A stretch of 50,115 nucleotides of DNA from Cytophagaceae bacterium (GCA_027487695.1 JAIYDB010000059.1:1-50115); one strand, 5' to 3'; shown: positions 1 to 9,000, counted from the stretch's first letter. Made by a program: numbers and translations. The notes: generated by a model from the letters alone, not told the origin.

Positions 1-31
1 ATAGGGGAAACACCCTCTGCAAATATTACCC

Positions 32-104
32 GATTCGTTAGCTCAGCTGGTAGAGCATTACACTTTTAATGTACAGGTCCTGGGTTCGAGCCCCAGACGG
101 ATCA
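32..104 (+). tRNA. tRNA-Lys (anticodon TTT)
   Basis: A 73-nt cloverleaf can be drawn by eye. The acceptor arm GATTCGT pairs with ACGGATC, the D-arm is GCTC...GAGC, the anticodon loop CTTTTAA gives anticodon TTT, and the T-arm is CTGGG-TTCGAGC-CCCAG. The first pair of the anticodon stem (T-C) is mismatched. The CCA end is not encoded: A104 is followed by CAA. Only 31 bases precede the gene, so no promoter could be assigned. A strong terminator follows directly, so it is probably the last or only gene of its transcript. Confidence 0.95.
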
Positions 105-108
105 CAAG

Positions 109-137
109 AAAAACCTTCTCATATGAGAAGGTTTTTT
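109..137 (+). terminator. Rho-independent terminator of tRNA-Lys
   Basis: The stem CCTTCTC (114-120) pairs with GAGAAGG (125-131) around an ATAT loop. It is extended by A-T pairs and ends in a run of six T at 132-137. It starts a few bases after the tRNA 3' end. Confidence 0.85.
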
Positions 138-190
138 GCTTTTGGGAGTGAGTACTTTTCTAGCAAATCACTAACAACAGCTACTTTTTA

Positions 191-198
191 TATCTTTG
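191..198 (+). promoter_or_regulatory. Possible -7 promoter element for the hemerythrin-like gene
   Basis: TATCTTTG matches the Bacteroidota -7 consensus TAnnTTTG. No convincing TTG lies 19-21 bases upstream, so support is partial. Use of this site would give an mRNA leader of roughly 175 nt containing the hairpin at 253-305. Confidence 0.35.
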
Positions 199-252
199 GG
201 TATGGGAAAGTATGGTTATAGCACAGGACAATTTACAGGCTTGGGGTTAGCA

Positions 253-305
253 GTTCCACCGCTTGGAAATGTGCGGCTACGCCTTCATTTCCTAAGACGT
301 GGAAC
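253..305 (+). repeat. Long imperfect hairpin in the leader of the hemerythrin-like gene
   Basis: GTTCCAC (253-259) pairs with GTGGAAC (299-305). Inside it, CTTGGAAATG (262-271) pairs with CATTTCC-t-AAG (286-296), and an apical GCG-GCTA-CGC (273-282) can form. A second small stem, GTGAT...ATCAC, follows at about 313-332. No T-run follows, so it is not a simple terminator. It could be a structured 5' leader or a remnant of a small palindromic repeat element. I do not recognise a known riboswitch. Confidence 0.55.
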
Positions 306-377
306 CAATAGGGGTGATAACAAAAACATCACTCAACATTTACTTACTTAAATAACATACCTCTCCTACTTATACAA

Positions 378-1028
378 ATGAATAAATTAAAGTCTTTAGA
401 TCCACCACACAAAGGTTTACGCAATGCATTGGGTAAATTAGCTTTTACCTCAGGAAAAACAAATTACGGCGACCTGCAAAGTGTTGAAAAACTGAAAACA
501 TTAGCAAATGAAGTCTTTTATCTTTTAAAAGACCATACCCAAACTGAAAATAAGTTTATTCTTGCGCCACTCGAAAAACGGAATCCAGGTTCTACCAATC
601 AATACCTTTCCGATCATGATGAAATTCACGAAATGGAAACGAATCTATTAGAACGATTTAATTCCCTCAATGGATTACAATCAAATGAGGATGGTCATCT
701 TTTGTACTTAGATTTTTGTAAATTCCAAAGCATTTATCTTGAACATATTAACGAGGAGGATTCAATCCTCGAGGCAAAATTACAATTGCATTTTACGAAC
801 GATGAACTTATACAACATCAAATAGAAATTATGCAAGAAATGAGTTTTGAAACCCTGTTATTGTGGTTTAAATACATTGCACCAGCTAGACGACACGATG
901 AAAACGCGCAGGTTTTAACAGGATATAAATCTGTAGCGCCTGAACTGGCCTTCAATGAGGTTGTAAATACCATTAAAGCAGAAGTTGGTGAACTTGAAAT
1001 GAATCAAATATTATATTTGGTTAAGTAA
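378..1028 (+). CDS. Hemerythrin-like (HHE) domain protein
   Basis: This 216-residue protein has no signal peptide or membrane segment, so it is probably cytoplasmic. It shows the spaced His/Glu pattern of a hemerythrin-type four-helix bundle: His11, His53 with Glu57, His80/His84 with Glu85, and His123 with Glu126/Glu127. These residues are the likely ligands of a non-haem di-iron centre that could bind oxygen, NO or iron. The C-terminal 60 residues lie outside the bundle and I do not recognise them. The ATG start is preceded by a long intergenic leader with a hairpin. The GNAT gene begins 2 bases after its stop, so the two are probably co-transcribed. The family is clear from the motif; the ligand and role are not. 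Confidence 0.75.
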   Translation: MNKLKSLDPPHKGLRNALGKLAFTSGKTNYGDLQSVEKLKTLANEVFYLLKDHTQTENKFILAPLEKRNPGSTNQYLSDHDEIHEMETNLLERFNSLNGLQSNEDGHLLYLDFCKFQSIYLEHINEEDSILEAKLQLHFTNDELIQHQIEIMQEMSFETLLLWFKYIAPARRHDENAQVLTGYKSVAPELAFNEVVNTIKAEVGELEMNQILYLVK

Positions 1029-1030
1029 AA

Positions 1031-1891
1031 ATGAACTTTGATCAAATAGAACTACAAAAACTCAATCTAAGTGATTTAAAAACCTTAGTAGGTTGGGCTT
1101 CTAATGAAGGATGGAACCCTGGCAACGATGATGCGGAGGTGTTTTGGAATACAGATTCAGACGGATTTTATGGTTACTTTATTGAAAATCAATTGATTGC
1201 AGGTGGCGCTATCGTTTCTTACAATAACGAGTATGGCTTTATGGGATTGTTCATCGTTCATCCCGAATTTAGGAGCTTGGGATTAGGAAGAAAATTATGG
1301 TTTGCAAGAAGAGATTTGCTTCTTTCTAGGCTAAAATCAAACTCTTCTATTGGGATGGACGGCGTATTGGCTATGCAACCCTTTTACAATAAAGGTGGAT
1401 TCAATATTGCTTTTAAAGATGAACGTTATGAATTTATAAGCAAAGAATATAATTATTCAAACTTAATTTCACCTATAGGTGAATATGACTATAATGAAAT
1501 TGTTAAATACGACACCACTTGTTTTGGCTTTAATAGAGCCCCGTTTTTAAAAGGTTGGTTATCTATGCCTGAAAGTAAAGCTTTATTGTACAAAAAAGAC
1601 AATAAAATAGAAGGCTATGCAGTCATTAGAAAAGCTGAATTAGGATATAAAATTGGGCCCCTTTTTGCGGATAATGAATTTATTGCAGATGAATTATTTA
1701 AAGCATGTGCTAGCATAGCTCCCAATAATCCAATATTTCTTGATATTCCGGTTATAAATTTGAATGCCATTAGTCTTGTAAAAAAATATGGCGGTAAATA
1801 TGTATTTGAATGTGCTAGAATGTACTATGGCAAAGCGCCTAGTTCTGCAATTAATCAAGTTTATGGCATTACAACTTTTGAATTAGGCTAA
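1031..1891 (+). CDS. Two-domain GNAT family N-acetyltransferase
   Basis: The N-terminal half (about residues 1-140) is a GNAT fold. It has strand beta4 with GFMGLFIVHPEFR followed by the acetyl-CoA pyrophosphate loop RSLGLGRKL (Arg81-Lys88). The C-terminal half, with its CFGFNRAPFL motif near residue 165, resembles the second domain (Acetyltransf_18 type) found in YitH-like GNATs. Such proteins move an acetyl group from acetyl-CoA to an amine; the substrate cannot be read from sequence. The gene starts 2 bases after the hemerythrin-like gene and probably shares its mRNA. Confidence 0.85.
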   Translation: MNFDQIELQKLNLSDLKTLVGWASNEGWNPGNDDAEVFWNTDSDGFYGYFIENQLIAGGAIVSYNNEYGFMGLFIVHPEFRSLGLGRKLWFARRDLLLSRLKSNSSIGMDGVLAMQPFYNKGGFNIAFKDERYEFISKEYNYSNLISPIGEYDYNEIVKYDTTCFGFNRAPFLKGWLSMPESKALLYKKDNKIEGYAVIRKAELGYKIGPLFADNEFIADELFKACASIAPNNPIFLDIPVINLNAISLVKKYGGKYVFECARMYYGKAPSSAINQVYGITTFELG

Positions 1892-1947
1892 TATCCATTA
1901 CTGCCATTGTCAGTAAAAAGCCAAAATACAAAACTCTATAACTTCTT

Positions 1948-2688
1948 ATGCAAAACAATTTAATCATATTTGCAGTGTTAATTGTAATAAGCTTAAATAG
2001 CTGTAAAACAATGGATATTTCACTCGCTTTAAATATTTCAAAAGATGAATTGAAGGTGGTTCAACAAATACCTGCTGACCAAAGGGGACGAGAAAACAAT
2101 AGTCTGTATTTGCCTCCACGAATGATAAAGGAGAATGAATTTAATTCTCCGCTCTTACTTGAACTTATTGATAGCATGTATGCTATTATGCAGAAAAAAT
2201 CAGGTGTAGGTATTGCGGCCAATCAGATAGGAAAGAGGTTACAAATCTTTATCATTGAAGCCAAAGGCGACAATCCGCGATACAAGGTTTTAGGACCGGT
2301 ACCTAAACAAATATTTATCAATCCAATAATTACCAAAGTATCTTTGAAGAGGAAGAACTTTTGGCACGCCTGTTTAAGTGCCGATGGCGAAAAAAGAGGA
2401 AACGTTGCTACTTATGAATGGATTGAATATCAGTGTCAAAATGAAAAAGGCGAAATACAAACGGGTAGATTGGATGGCTTTGCATCGGTTATTTTTCAAC
2501 ATGAATTCAAGCATTTAATGAATGGAACCTACCTTGATGTGGCGCAATATTTTTTATCCAAACCGGAATTAGACCATGAAATTGAAATAGGGAAAATTCC
2601 GTTTTTTGAAACGACATCTGATACTTTACCTCTATTAATAGATGGTTATAAAGTAGGTCAAACACTGGACAACTATCATACTAAATAG
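1948..2688 (+). CDS. Peptide deformylase-like lipoprotein
   Basis: The protein has 246 residues. All three peptide deformylase motifs are recognisable: GVGIAANQIG (86-95), ACLS around Cys142, and QHEFKH (184-189). The metal ligands Cys142, His185 and His189 and the catalytic Glu186 are kept. Two normally conserved positions differ: the Gly before the Cys is Ala, and the Asp in HExDH is Lys188. Unusually, the N-terminus is a lipoprotein signal with a hydrophobic stretch and lipobox LNSC (Cys19), which predicts export and lipid anchoring. Housekeeping deformylases act in the cytoplasm on nascent formyl-Met, so this is probably a paralogue with another role, perhaps a metallo-hydrolase acting on peptides outside the cytoplasm. 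It lies 56 bases after the GNAT gene. Confidence 0.8.
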   Translation: MQNNLIIFAVLIVISLNSCKTMDISLALNISKDELKVVQQIPADQRGRENNSLYLPPRMIKENEFNSPLLLELIDSMYAIMQKKSGVGIAANQIGKRLQIFIIEAKGDNPRYKVLGPVPKQIFINPIITKVSLKRKNFWHACLSADGEKRGNVATYEWIEYQCQNEKGEIQTGRLDGFASVIFQHEFKHLMNGTYLDVAQYFLSKPELDHEIEIGKIPFFETTSDTLPLLIDGYKVGQTLDNYHTK

Positions 2689-2946
2689 AAAATGGCTAGT
2701 TTCAATATCAACCAACTTAATACTATAAATTAAATCTTTAGTTAAGGAATAAACCTGAATTTGATATTAGACCAAGTAGAGCATAGAAACTCGATTTATT
2801 CAACGACTAAAACATTCTTAGCATAGCGCAATGGTTCCACGATTAATATTTTTTAGTAACCTCATTTTTTGGCATAGAGGCAGTTCTTCATTTTGTAAAT
2901 CCCAATTATTATCTGTTTTTTGGCACTTCTTCTAGCCTATTAACCA

Positions 2947-3498
2947 ATGCCTACCATCTCTATTTCTGAACAAGAAGTACTTCTGGAAACCCTAAAAGCA
3001 AGGTTTCATAAAAATATGCAAAGGCATCCTAACCTTAATTGGGAGGAAATATCTGCCTTGTTAGTAGCCAAGCCTGAAAAACTCTGGAGCATCAACCAAA
3101 TGGAACTTACGGGTGGTGAGCCTGATGTGGTAATATTTGAAGGGGATGCTACAATTTATTATGTTGATTGCGCTGCTGAAAGCCCTAAGGGACGCCGTAG
3201 TCTTTGTTACGATGAAGCCGCTCTCAATTCACGGAAGGAGAACAAGCCTGCTGGAAGTGCTATTGGAATGGCTCAAGAGATGGGTATAGAACTACTAACT
3301 CCCGTTCAGTATAGAAAACTGCAAACTATGGGTGAGTTTGATTTGAAAACGAGTAGCTGGGTAATTACTCCTCCTGAAGTTAGAAAGCTTGAAGGTGCCT
3401 TTTTTGGCGACCGTAGGTTTAATACAGTGTTTATCTACCATAATGGGGTACAGTCCTATTACGCTGGTAGGGCCTTTAGAGGAATAATAAGTTTATAA
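2947..3498 (+). CDS. DUF4256 family protein
   Basis: The protein has 183 residues with no signal peptide. It contains the family's characteristic stretches: TGGEPDVV, DCAAESPKGRRSLCYD, SAIGMAQEMGIELLT, and a C-terminal FIYHNGVQSYYAGRAFRG. The function of DUF4256 is unknown to me. Full family length is present. The gene has a 258-base upstream gap in which I see no clear promoter, and its own strong terminator, so it is probably monocistronic. Confidence 0.85.
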   Translation: MPTISISEQEVLLETLKARFHKNMQRHPNLNWEEISALLVAKPEKLWSINQMELTGGEPDVVIFEGDATIYYVDCAAESPKGRRSLCYDEAALNSRKENKPAGSAIGMAQEMGIELLTPVQYRKLQTMGEFDLKTSSWVITPPEVRKLEGAFFGDRRFNTVFIYHNGVQSYYAGRAFRGIISL

Positions 3499-3512
3499 AA
3501 AGTACCTAAAGC

Positions 3513-3546
3513 AAAATACCCAGCCGATAGACTGGGTATTTTTTTT
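3513..3546 (+). terminator. Rho-independent terminator of the DUF4256 gene
   Basis: AATACCCAG (3515-3523) pairs perfectly with CTGGGTATT (3532-3540), followed by T through 3546. The hairpin lies 15 bases after the stop codon. The A-run on its other side could also serve the minus strand weakly. Confidence 0.9.
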
Positions 3547-3668
3547 CCGAGGGCGTAAAACAATCCTTACTGTAATTTAAACTTTATTCTTCAAGGTGGT
3601 TTATTTAGCTAAGAAGCTAAAGGGTACTTTTCGTTGGTTTCGCAGTGGTTTATTCTGCTTTAAATTGT

Positions 3669-3699
3669 CCTAGTTGGTAAGGTTTAGTTACCAACTAGG
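3669..3699 (-). terminator. Hairpin terminator of the minus-strand T9SS protein gene
   Basis: CCTAGTTGGTAA (3669-3680) and TTACCAACTAGG (3688-3699) form a perfect 12-bp stem with a 7-base loop, 27 bases past the stop of the gene at 3726-7229. The sequence following on the minus strand (ACAATTT) is only weakly T-rich, so termination efficiency is uncertain. Confidence 0.6.
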
Positions 3700-3725
3700 G
3701 GTAATCATTTGGGATACTCTGCTGG

Positions 3726-6700
3726 TTATTTCTTTATTACTCTTACTGTGCTAATACCTGTAGTACTTGCAACTGTTAGGGTATATATGCCTGACTTTAA
3801 GCCAGATAAATCAAGTTCTTGTGAAAGTGAAGTGGTGCTAGGTACTAGAGTTTGGTTATGAATTTGGAAACCTCTGATATCTGAAAGGGTAATGTTGTAT
3901 TCTACACCTTCTTCAAATTGGTAACCTAATACTAAACTATTGTTGAACGGGTTAGGAGAAGCAGTTACCTTTTCGTGGGTTTGGTTCATATTCACTACAA
4001 TGGTAGAGAACACTTCAAACTTGCCATCAAAATCGAACTGACGTAGGCGGTAGTAAACTTTTGATACATTTAAGTTAGCATCTACCCACTTGTAATTCTT
4101 TAAGCTATTGCTATTGCCTGCTGCTTGAATAGTTGCTATGGTTTCAAAGTTATTGCCATCAAAACTACGCTCTACTTCAAATGATTGCGCATTGATTTCA
4201 GATACAGTTGCCCAGCTAAGGGTTACTTCTTTTTCTTGTGTTTTTACACCTTTAAAGAAGCTTAAGCTTACTGGTAAGGTTTCATTGCCTTCACCAACTG
4301 TATAGTCTGAGAAGTGGTTAGTAGTGATATTTACAGTACGAGTAGTTGCTGTTTGGCTGAAATCAACTGCTTTAGGTGTTAATGCTACCCAAGGCGATAC
4401 TGCATCGTTTCTGCGATATACTGCGAAGGTGTTTAGGTTTAAGCCAGCTTCATCTTGTGCTTCCCAGTTAAGTGTAATTACTCTACCGCTGCTTGGTTGG
4501 CTACCTGTGATATCGATGCTCCAACCTCTTCTAATTACTTTGTTTACACTCGGAATGCTGTAGCTTGAACCAGTGGTTAGCAATACACGAGTTACTGCCA
4601 TGGTACCCATATTTTCTGGACCAGCTGCAATGCTAAAGCCTAAATCTGGGAAGCTAGTTGCACTCGTTCCTACTGTTTTAGTCTGCTTTACGTTACCAAA
4701 AGCTTTCTTGGTAAGGGTTTCATTAAGTAGCTGACCTGTAGTGCCTAAGTCTAATGTAAATGCACCAGTATTAATACTTCCGTTTACTAAGTCTACTGTT
4801 CCAGTTACGTTTAGGTTTGAACCTAAAGTAATAGTTGCATTAGTTGTAGGGTTAATTCTAAGGTTACGAATAGTATTAAAATTGTTTGCAAATCTAACAG
4901 CTGAAGCAGCAGAACCATTTATTTCAATATCGGTGTTGCTATTAACTTGAAAGTTTGAAGTAGCATCTAAGAATAGCGATCCGTGAGTTCTGAATTGATT
5001 ACTTAAAGCAACAGTGGCATTATTTTGAAGTGTACAAGCACCATTTATATTTACTAAACCACTAATAGTTTTAGCGCCATTGCTTAAGGTTAGGTTGTTG
5101 TAGGTAATAGCAGGGATAGTTTGGTTTGCAGTTCCAGCGAAGTTTATGGTTGAACTTGTTGTAGTTAAAGCACCACCTAATGTTAAATTACCTGAAATAT
5201 TTACTACACCAGATGTTGGTAATGATTTTGTATTGGCGTTGGTAGTAATGTTCAGATAATTACCTGCTGGTATGTTTTGAGCAGCGCCAGCAAAGCTTAC
5301 TGTACCAAGTGTACCATCAAATGTTCCTGAATTTGAAGTACTACCGTGAATTGTTAAGGTTTGATTTTCAGCAACTATAACACTTGAGCCACTTTGAATG
5401 GTAAGATTTCTGCAAACACCTGCACCGTTAATATTAACCGACTTTGAATTGTTAATTGTTACGTCTGAAGTTGAACTTGGCAATGTTCCGCACCAGTTAG
5501 AAACATCGGTCCAATTTGAAGTCACACCTACGAAAGTGGTAGCTGCACTAGCAATTAAAACACTTAACTCTGGACCGTTAGCTGTACCACTGCAACTAAA
5601 AACTGCGCGGTATTTTGTGTTTACTGTAATATTACCTGGAGTATAAGTGGTTAAGCCAGAAGTTCCTGAAATATCTGTCCAAACATTATTAACAATACTT
5701 TGCTGCCATTTAGAAACTGTTCCTGCAAACTGACTAACTGTAAGTGGGCCAGGTGAAGTACCAGAACAAACCAGCTGATTACCTGAGATAATACCTGAAA
5801 TAACTGGTAATGATATTGTTCTTGAAATTGCAAGACTTGAATTTGTTACTCCACCTTTTACGCAATTAGATGGTGCCGGGGAGCTGTTGTAAGGGAATAC
5901 TTTAAAAGTTAGGTTGCCACAAGAACCACCAGGGTAAGTGTAAGTAAAAGTAGTAGAAGTACGACCATTTAATACAGCGGCCACTCTTGAACTACCTACA
6001 ACATCGCCAACTTTATAATCTGTTAAGCAGCTAGGGATATCTGATATAGAGCTGCCGTTAATAACAAGTACGTAATAGCCTGTTACTGATGTTGTGGTAG
6101 AAGTACTTGGTGCTGTAAATGTTCCTGTAATAACGCTTCCCGATCTTGATAGAGAATAGGTAGCTAAAGCTGGGGCATTTGTAGGAGCAGGAATTACAGT
6201 TACGTTAGATTGACCAGAAGAATGTGAGCAACTGTATAAACCATTTGCGCCTCCACTGATTGTTCCTGAATTACTAATTGAATTATCAATTGAAAGGCTA
6301 CCACCACAGCTATTACCACCAGAGCCAGCAGTACTGTTAATTGAACCAGAATTGGTAAGGTCATCTGCTTGAACATAACCACCTGAAATATTTATAGTAC
6401 TGTAATTCGTAATCTCATCGTCCACAAATAATTGACCTCCAACATTGATGGTACTACCACCATTTATTTGTAGTTCTTCGTTCACTCTAAAAACAACGCC
6501 CGGGGCAATTGTATAGATTGAGTTATCGTTTAATTCAACTTTTTCGTCAATTGTTACAGTTCCTGAATTAATATTTACTGAGCCTCTAACGTCAAATTTA
6601 TCAGCAATAATAGATGCTCCTGAACCTGATTGAGTTAAAGTTCCATTTCCAAATCGATTGAAATCTTTAACATTAATACTACCTGTATTTATTACGTTTC

Positions 6701-7229
6701 CAGCTTGGTTAATATTTAAATCTCTGTTTGACGCATTAATAGAACCGCTATTGTTAAGTGTTCCACCGCCATTCATGGTTATTGCATGAGTTAAGGTACC
6801 AGAGTTGGTAAGGTCGCCACCACCGTTTAACTGTATTTCGCCACTGATGGTTCCAGAGTTCACAATATCGCCACCTCCGCTAATTGTGATGTTTGAAGAT
6901 ATGGTACCTCTGTTGTTTAGGTTAGTACCGCTGGTATATGACAAGCTTGAACTAATAGTACCATTATTATTTATGGTAATCCCTGTACCGTTCCAGTAAT
7001 TAATTGAACCAGAAAAAGTAACACCAGATGCTATACATATTGTAACGTTAGCAGGTTGAACTGTGATGGTTCTAGAATAATTGGTAGTGATAACGTATGT
7101 ACCACTAGTTACAATACTGTAATTGCTATTAGCAGTAATGTTTGTACCTGTACAACTTTGTGCAAAGGAAACAGCATTGCTTAATAAGGTTAGTGCTGTT
7201 ATTAACGAAAGGATTAAAAACTTTTTCAT
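3726..7229 (-). CDS. Secreted T9SS adhesin-like protein with beta-repeat region
   Basis: The protein has 1167 residues. A Sec signal peptide is followed by SFAQ. Roughly residues 30-330 consist of short Ser/Gly/Asn-rich repeats such as NSGTISG and GGGDLTNSG, typical of right-handed beta-helix surface proteins. Around 470-560 lies an Ig-like segment with paired Cys. A second repeat-rich region (about 570-830) follows, then a fibronectin/Ig-like part. The last ~80 residues are a type A T9SS sorting domain: SPNPF near its start, SGLKSGIYTLTV, and a final VRVIKK. The protein should cross the outer membrane by T9SS and be released or attached to the surface, perhaps for adhesion. The ATG start is set by the signal peptide. 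Long antisense ORFs inside it are shadows. Confidence 0.9.
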   Translation of the reverse strand: MKKFLILSLITALTLLSNAVSFAQSCTGTNITANSNYSIVTSGTYVITTNYSRTITVQPANVTICIASGVTFSGSINYWNGTGITINNNGTISSSLSYTSGTNLNNRGTISSNITISGGGDIVNSGTISGEIQLNGGGDLTNSGTLTHAITMNGGGTLNNSGSINASNRDLNINQAGNVINTGSINVKDFNRFGNGTLTQSGSGASIIADKFDVRGSVNINSGTVTIDEKVELNDNSIYTIAPGVVFRVNEELQINGGSTINVGGQLFVDDEITNYSTINISGGYVQADDLTNSGSINSTAGSGGNSCGGSLSIDNSISNSGTISGGANGLYSCSHSSGQSNVTVIPAPTNAPALATYSLSRSGSVITGTFTAPSTSTTTSVTGYYVLVINGSSISDIPSCLTDYKVGDVVGSSRVAAVLNGRTSTTFTYTYPGGSCGNLTFKVFPYNSSPAPSNCVKGGVTNSSLAISRTISLPVISGIISGNQLVCSGTSPGPLTVSQFAGTVSKWQQSIVNNVWTDISGTSGLTTYTPGNITVNTKYRAVFSCSGTANGPELSVLIASAATTFVGVTSNWTDVSNWCGTLPSSTSDVTINNSKSVNINGAGVCRNLTIQSGSSVIVAENQTLTIHGSTSNSGTFDGTLGTVSFAGAAQNIPAGNYLNITTNANTKSLPTSGVVNISGNLTLGGALTTTSSTINFAGTANQTIPAITYNNLTLSNGAKTISGLVNINGACTLQNNATVALSNQFRTHGSLFLDATSNFQVNSNTDIEINGSAASAVRFANNFNTIRNLRINPTTNATITLGSNLNVTGTVDLVNGSINTGAFTLDLGTTGQLLNETLTKKAFGNVKQTKTVGTSATSFPDLGFSIAAGPENMGTMAVTRVLLTTGSSYSIPSVNKVIRRGWSIDITGSQPSSGRVITLNWEAQDEAGLNLNTFAVYRRNDAVSPWVALTPKAVDFSQTATTRTVNITTNHFSDYTVGEGNETLPVSLSFFKGVKTQEKEVTLSWATVSEINAQSFEVERSFDGNNFETIATIQAAGNSNSLKNYKWVDANLNVSKVYYRLRQFDFDGKFEVFSTIVVNMNQTHEKVTASPNPFNNSLVLGYQFEEGVEYNITLSDIRGFQIHNQTLVPSTTSLSQELDLSGLKSGIYTLTVASTTGISTVRVIKK

Positions 7230-7688
7230 TGGAGTTGTTTTTTGCTTTTAAACAGCATTGCAAACCTCGTGCAGAAATTATCCTTGAGTATGCCAAAGTG
7301 CATTTAATCCATTAAAAGCGTGTTTTTCCTACATTAGGCTGCTTTGGATTGTTTCATTTTGGGAATTTCTTGTTAAAAACGGCATGTTAATGTCCCAACA
7401 TCAATTTCTAGAGCTTTCATTTGATTAAAAATTATACTTTTTCAAGACAAATTATAGCTTTTCAAAGTTTTTTGATTTAAGATTCGGCTTCCAGATTCAG
7501 AATTTAATTTGTACATTAAATCTGAATTAGACTAATAAGTACTAAAAATGATTAATACTAAGCATAATTAGTAATGGTTTTTTAATCTGAAAATGCGTAA
7601 AAAAGTGGCCATAGAGCTTAAAAAGTCAACTTTATAATTGGTGCTACTTCAAAAATACTAACTTGCACCCTCAAAACTTACATAAGTT
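7230..7688. other. Divergent intergenic region between the T9SS protein gene and carA
   Basis: This 459-base AT-rich gap lies between divergent starts. On the plus strand, TTG at 7638-7640 and TAACTTGC at 7659-7666 (spacing 18) form a plausible carA promoter. An imperfect inverted repeat lies at 7495-7527: ATTCAGA-a-TTTAAT against ATTAAA-TCTGAAT, with a 6-base loop. I found no clear TAnnTTTG element for the minus-strand gene and no ORF worth calling. Confidence 0.5.
7638..7666 (+). promoter_or_regulatory. Possible carA promoter
   Basis: TTG (7638-7640) is followed after 18 bases by TAACTTGC (7659-7666), close to the Bacteroidota pattern TTG-N19-TAnnTTTG. It would start the mRNA about 20 bases before the carA ATG. 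Confidence 0.4.
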
Positions 7689-8795
7689 ATGAAATACACC
7701 AAGTTAGACCCTGCAATTTTAGTTTTGGCCGATGGAACGGTATTTCAAGGCAACGCTATAGGCGTTAAAGGCACAGCAGGTGGCGAACTCTGTTTCAATA
7801 CGGGAATGACGGGGTATCAGGAAATTTATACCGATCCCAGTTATCATGGCCAATTACTGGTTCATACATTAACCCATATTGGCAACTATGGCACAATGCC
7901 TACTGAGGAAGAAAGTGGAGAAGTGCAAATAGCAGGTTTAATCTGTGATAAGTTCAGTTCAGTTTACAGTAGGATGCAAGCCCACGAATCGTTACAGGAC
8001 TGGATGATTAAGAAAGGACTTGTTGGTATTTCAAATTTAGATACAAGGCAAATAGTTAGGCATATCAGAAGTAAAGGGGCTATGAATGCTATTATTTCTT
8101 CTGAAGAGTTAGATGCTCAAGTTCTTCTTGAAAGGTTAGCAAATGTTCCACCAATGCTAAATTTGGAACTAGCTAGTAAGGTAAGTACTAAAGAACCTTA
8201 TATTAATAAAGTAGAAAATCCGGAGTTCAGGATTGCTGTTTTAGATTTAGGTATAAAGAGAGCCATGCTGCACCAAATGGCCGCACGTGGAATTGAAGCT
8301 CACGTTTATCCAGCTAAAACAAGTTTTCAAGAAATGGAAACCATGCAGCCTGATGGTTATTTTATTAGTAATGGCCCTGGCGATCCTGCTTCCACTACTT
8401 ATGCTACCGAAACCATTAAGGAAATTTTAGCTGCTAACAAACCGCTTTTCGGAATTTGTATGGGCCACCAATTATTAGCCCAAGCTAATGGTGTTTCTAC
8501 TTATAAAATGCACCACGGGCATAGGGGCTTGAACCATCCTGTTTTGAACTTAAATACTCAGCGTTCTGAAATTACAAGTCAGAACCACGGCTTTGCAGTG
8601 AATGCCGATGATGTAAGAAATAATCCTGATTTAGAGATTACTCACCTTAACTTGAACGATGGTACTGTTGAAGGAATTAGGGTTAAAAATAAGCCTGCGT
8701 TCAGTGTTCAATACCACCCAGAATCATCGCCTGGCCCGCATGATAGCAGGTACCTTTTTGACCAATTTAAGGAGCTAATGCTGGGTACAAAGTAA
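7689..8795 (+). CDS. carA: Carbamoyl-phosphate synthase small (glutaminase) subunit
   Basis: The protein has 368 residues, the usual CarA length. The N-terminal CPSase domain shows CFNTGMTGYQEI and SNLDTRQIVRHIR. The C-terminal class I glutamine amidotransferase domain has GPGDPAS, the nucleophile Cys257 in GICMGHQ, and the His343/Glu345 pair in YHPESS. CarA hydrolyses glutamine and passes ammonia to CarB, which makes carbamoyl phosphate for arginine and pyrimidine synthesis. No carB gene is adjacent, so the large subunit must be encoded elsewhere. Confidence 0.97.
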   Translation: MKYTKLDPAILVLADGTVFQGNAIGVKGTAGGELCFNTGMTGYQEIYTDPSYHGQLLVHTLTHIGNYGTMPTEEESGEVQIAGLICDKFSSVYSRMQAHESLQDWMIKKGLVGISNLDTRQIVRHIRSKGAMNAIISSEELDAQVLLERLANVPPMLNLELASKVSTKEPYINKVENPEFRIAVLDLGIKRAMLHQMAARGIEAHVYPAKTSFQEMETMQPDGYFISNGPGDPASTTYATETIKEILAANKPLFGICMGHQLLAQANGVSTYKMHHGHRGLNHPVLNLNTQRSEITSQNHGFAVNADDVRNNPDLEITHLNLNDGTVEGIRVKNKPAFSVQYHPESSPGPHDSRYLFDQFKELMLGTK

Positions 8796-8935
8796 AATTT
8801 TTAAAGTCAAATAAAAATTACTATCACTTATAAATAATTAAATATCAGATACTTATATAGTATTTGGTGTAAAACAGAATTTTATATTTCCAACCGCACT
8901 TTTAAACTTGGTGTACAATGGTTATTATTGTGTTG

Positions 8936-8954
8936 CCCCAAATCCTATTTGGGG
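8936..8954 (+). repeat. Perfect hairpin in the leader of the giant T9SS gene
   Basis: CCCCAAAT (8936-8943) pairs with ATTTGGGG (8947-8954) around a 3-base loop, 46 bases before the ATG at 9001. No T-run follows, so it is more likely an mRNA-stabilising or regulatory leader hairpin than the carA terminator, although it is 140 bases past the carA stop. Confidence 0.5.
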
Positions 8955-9000
8955 AATGCTAGGTTAGCCCTTGATAACTACAAATAACTACTCATCTCCT

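Noticed and set aside
4324-6999. Plus-strand ORFs inside the minus-strand T9SS protein gene
   Set aside because: They are low-complexity mirror translations of the repeat-rich gene, without ribosome sites or recognisable domains.
8971-9000. TTG start for the giant T9SS protein
   Set aside because: The ATG at 9001 opens a clean signal peptide; the 10 extra residues would disturb it.
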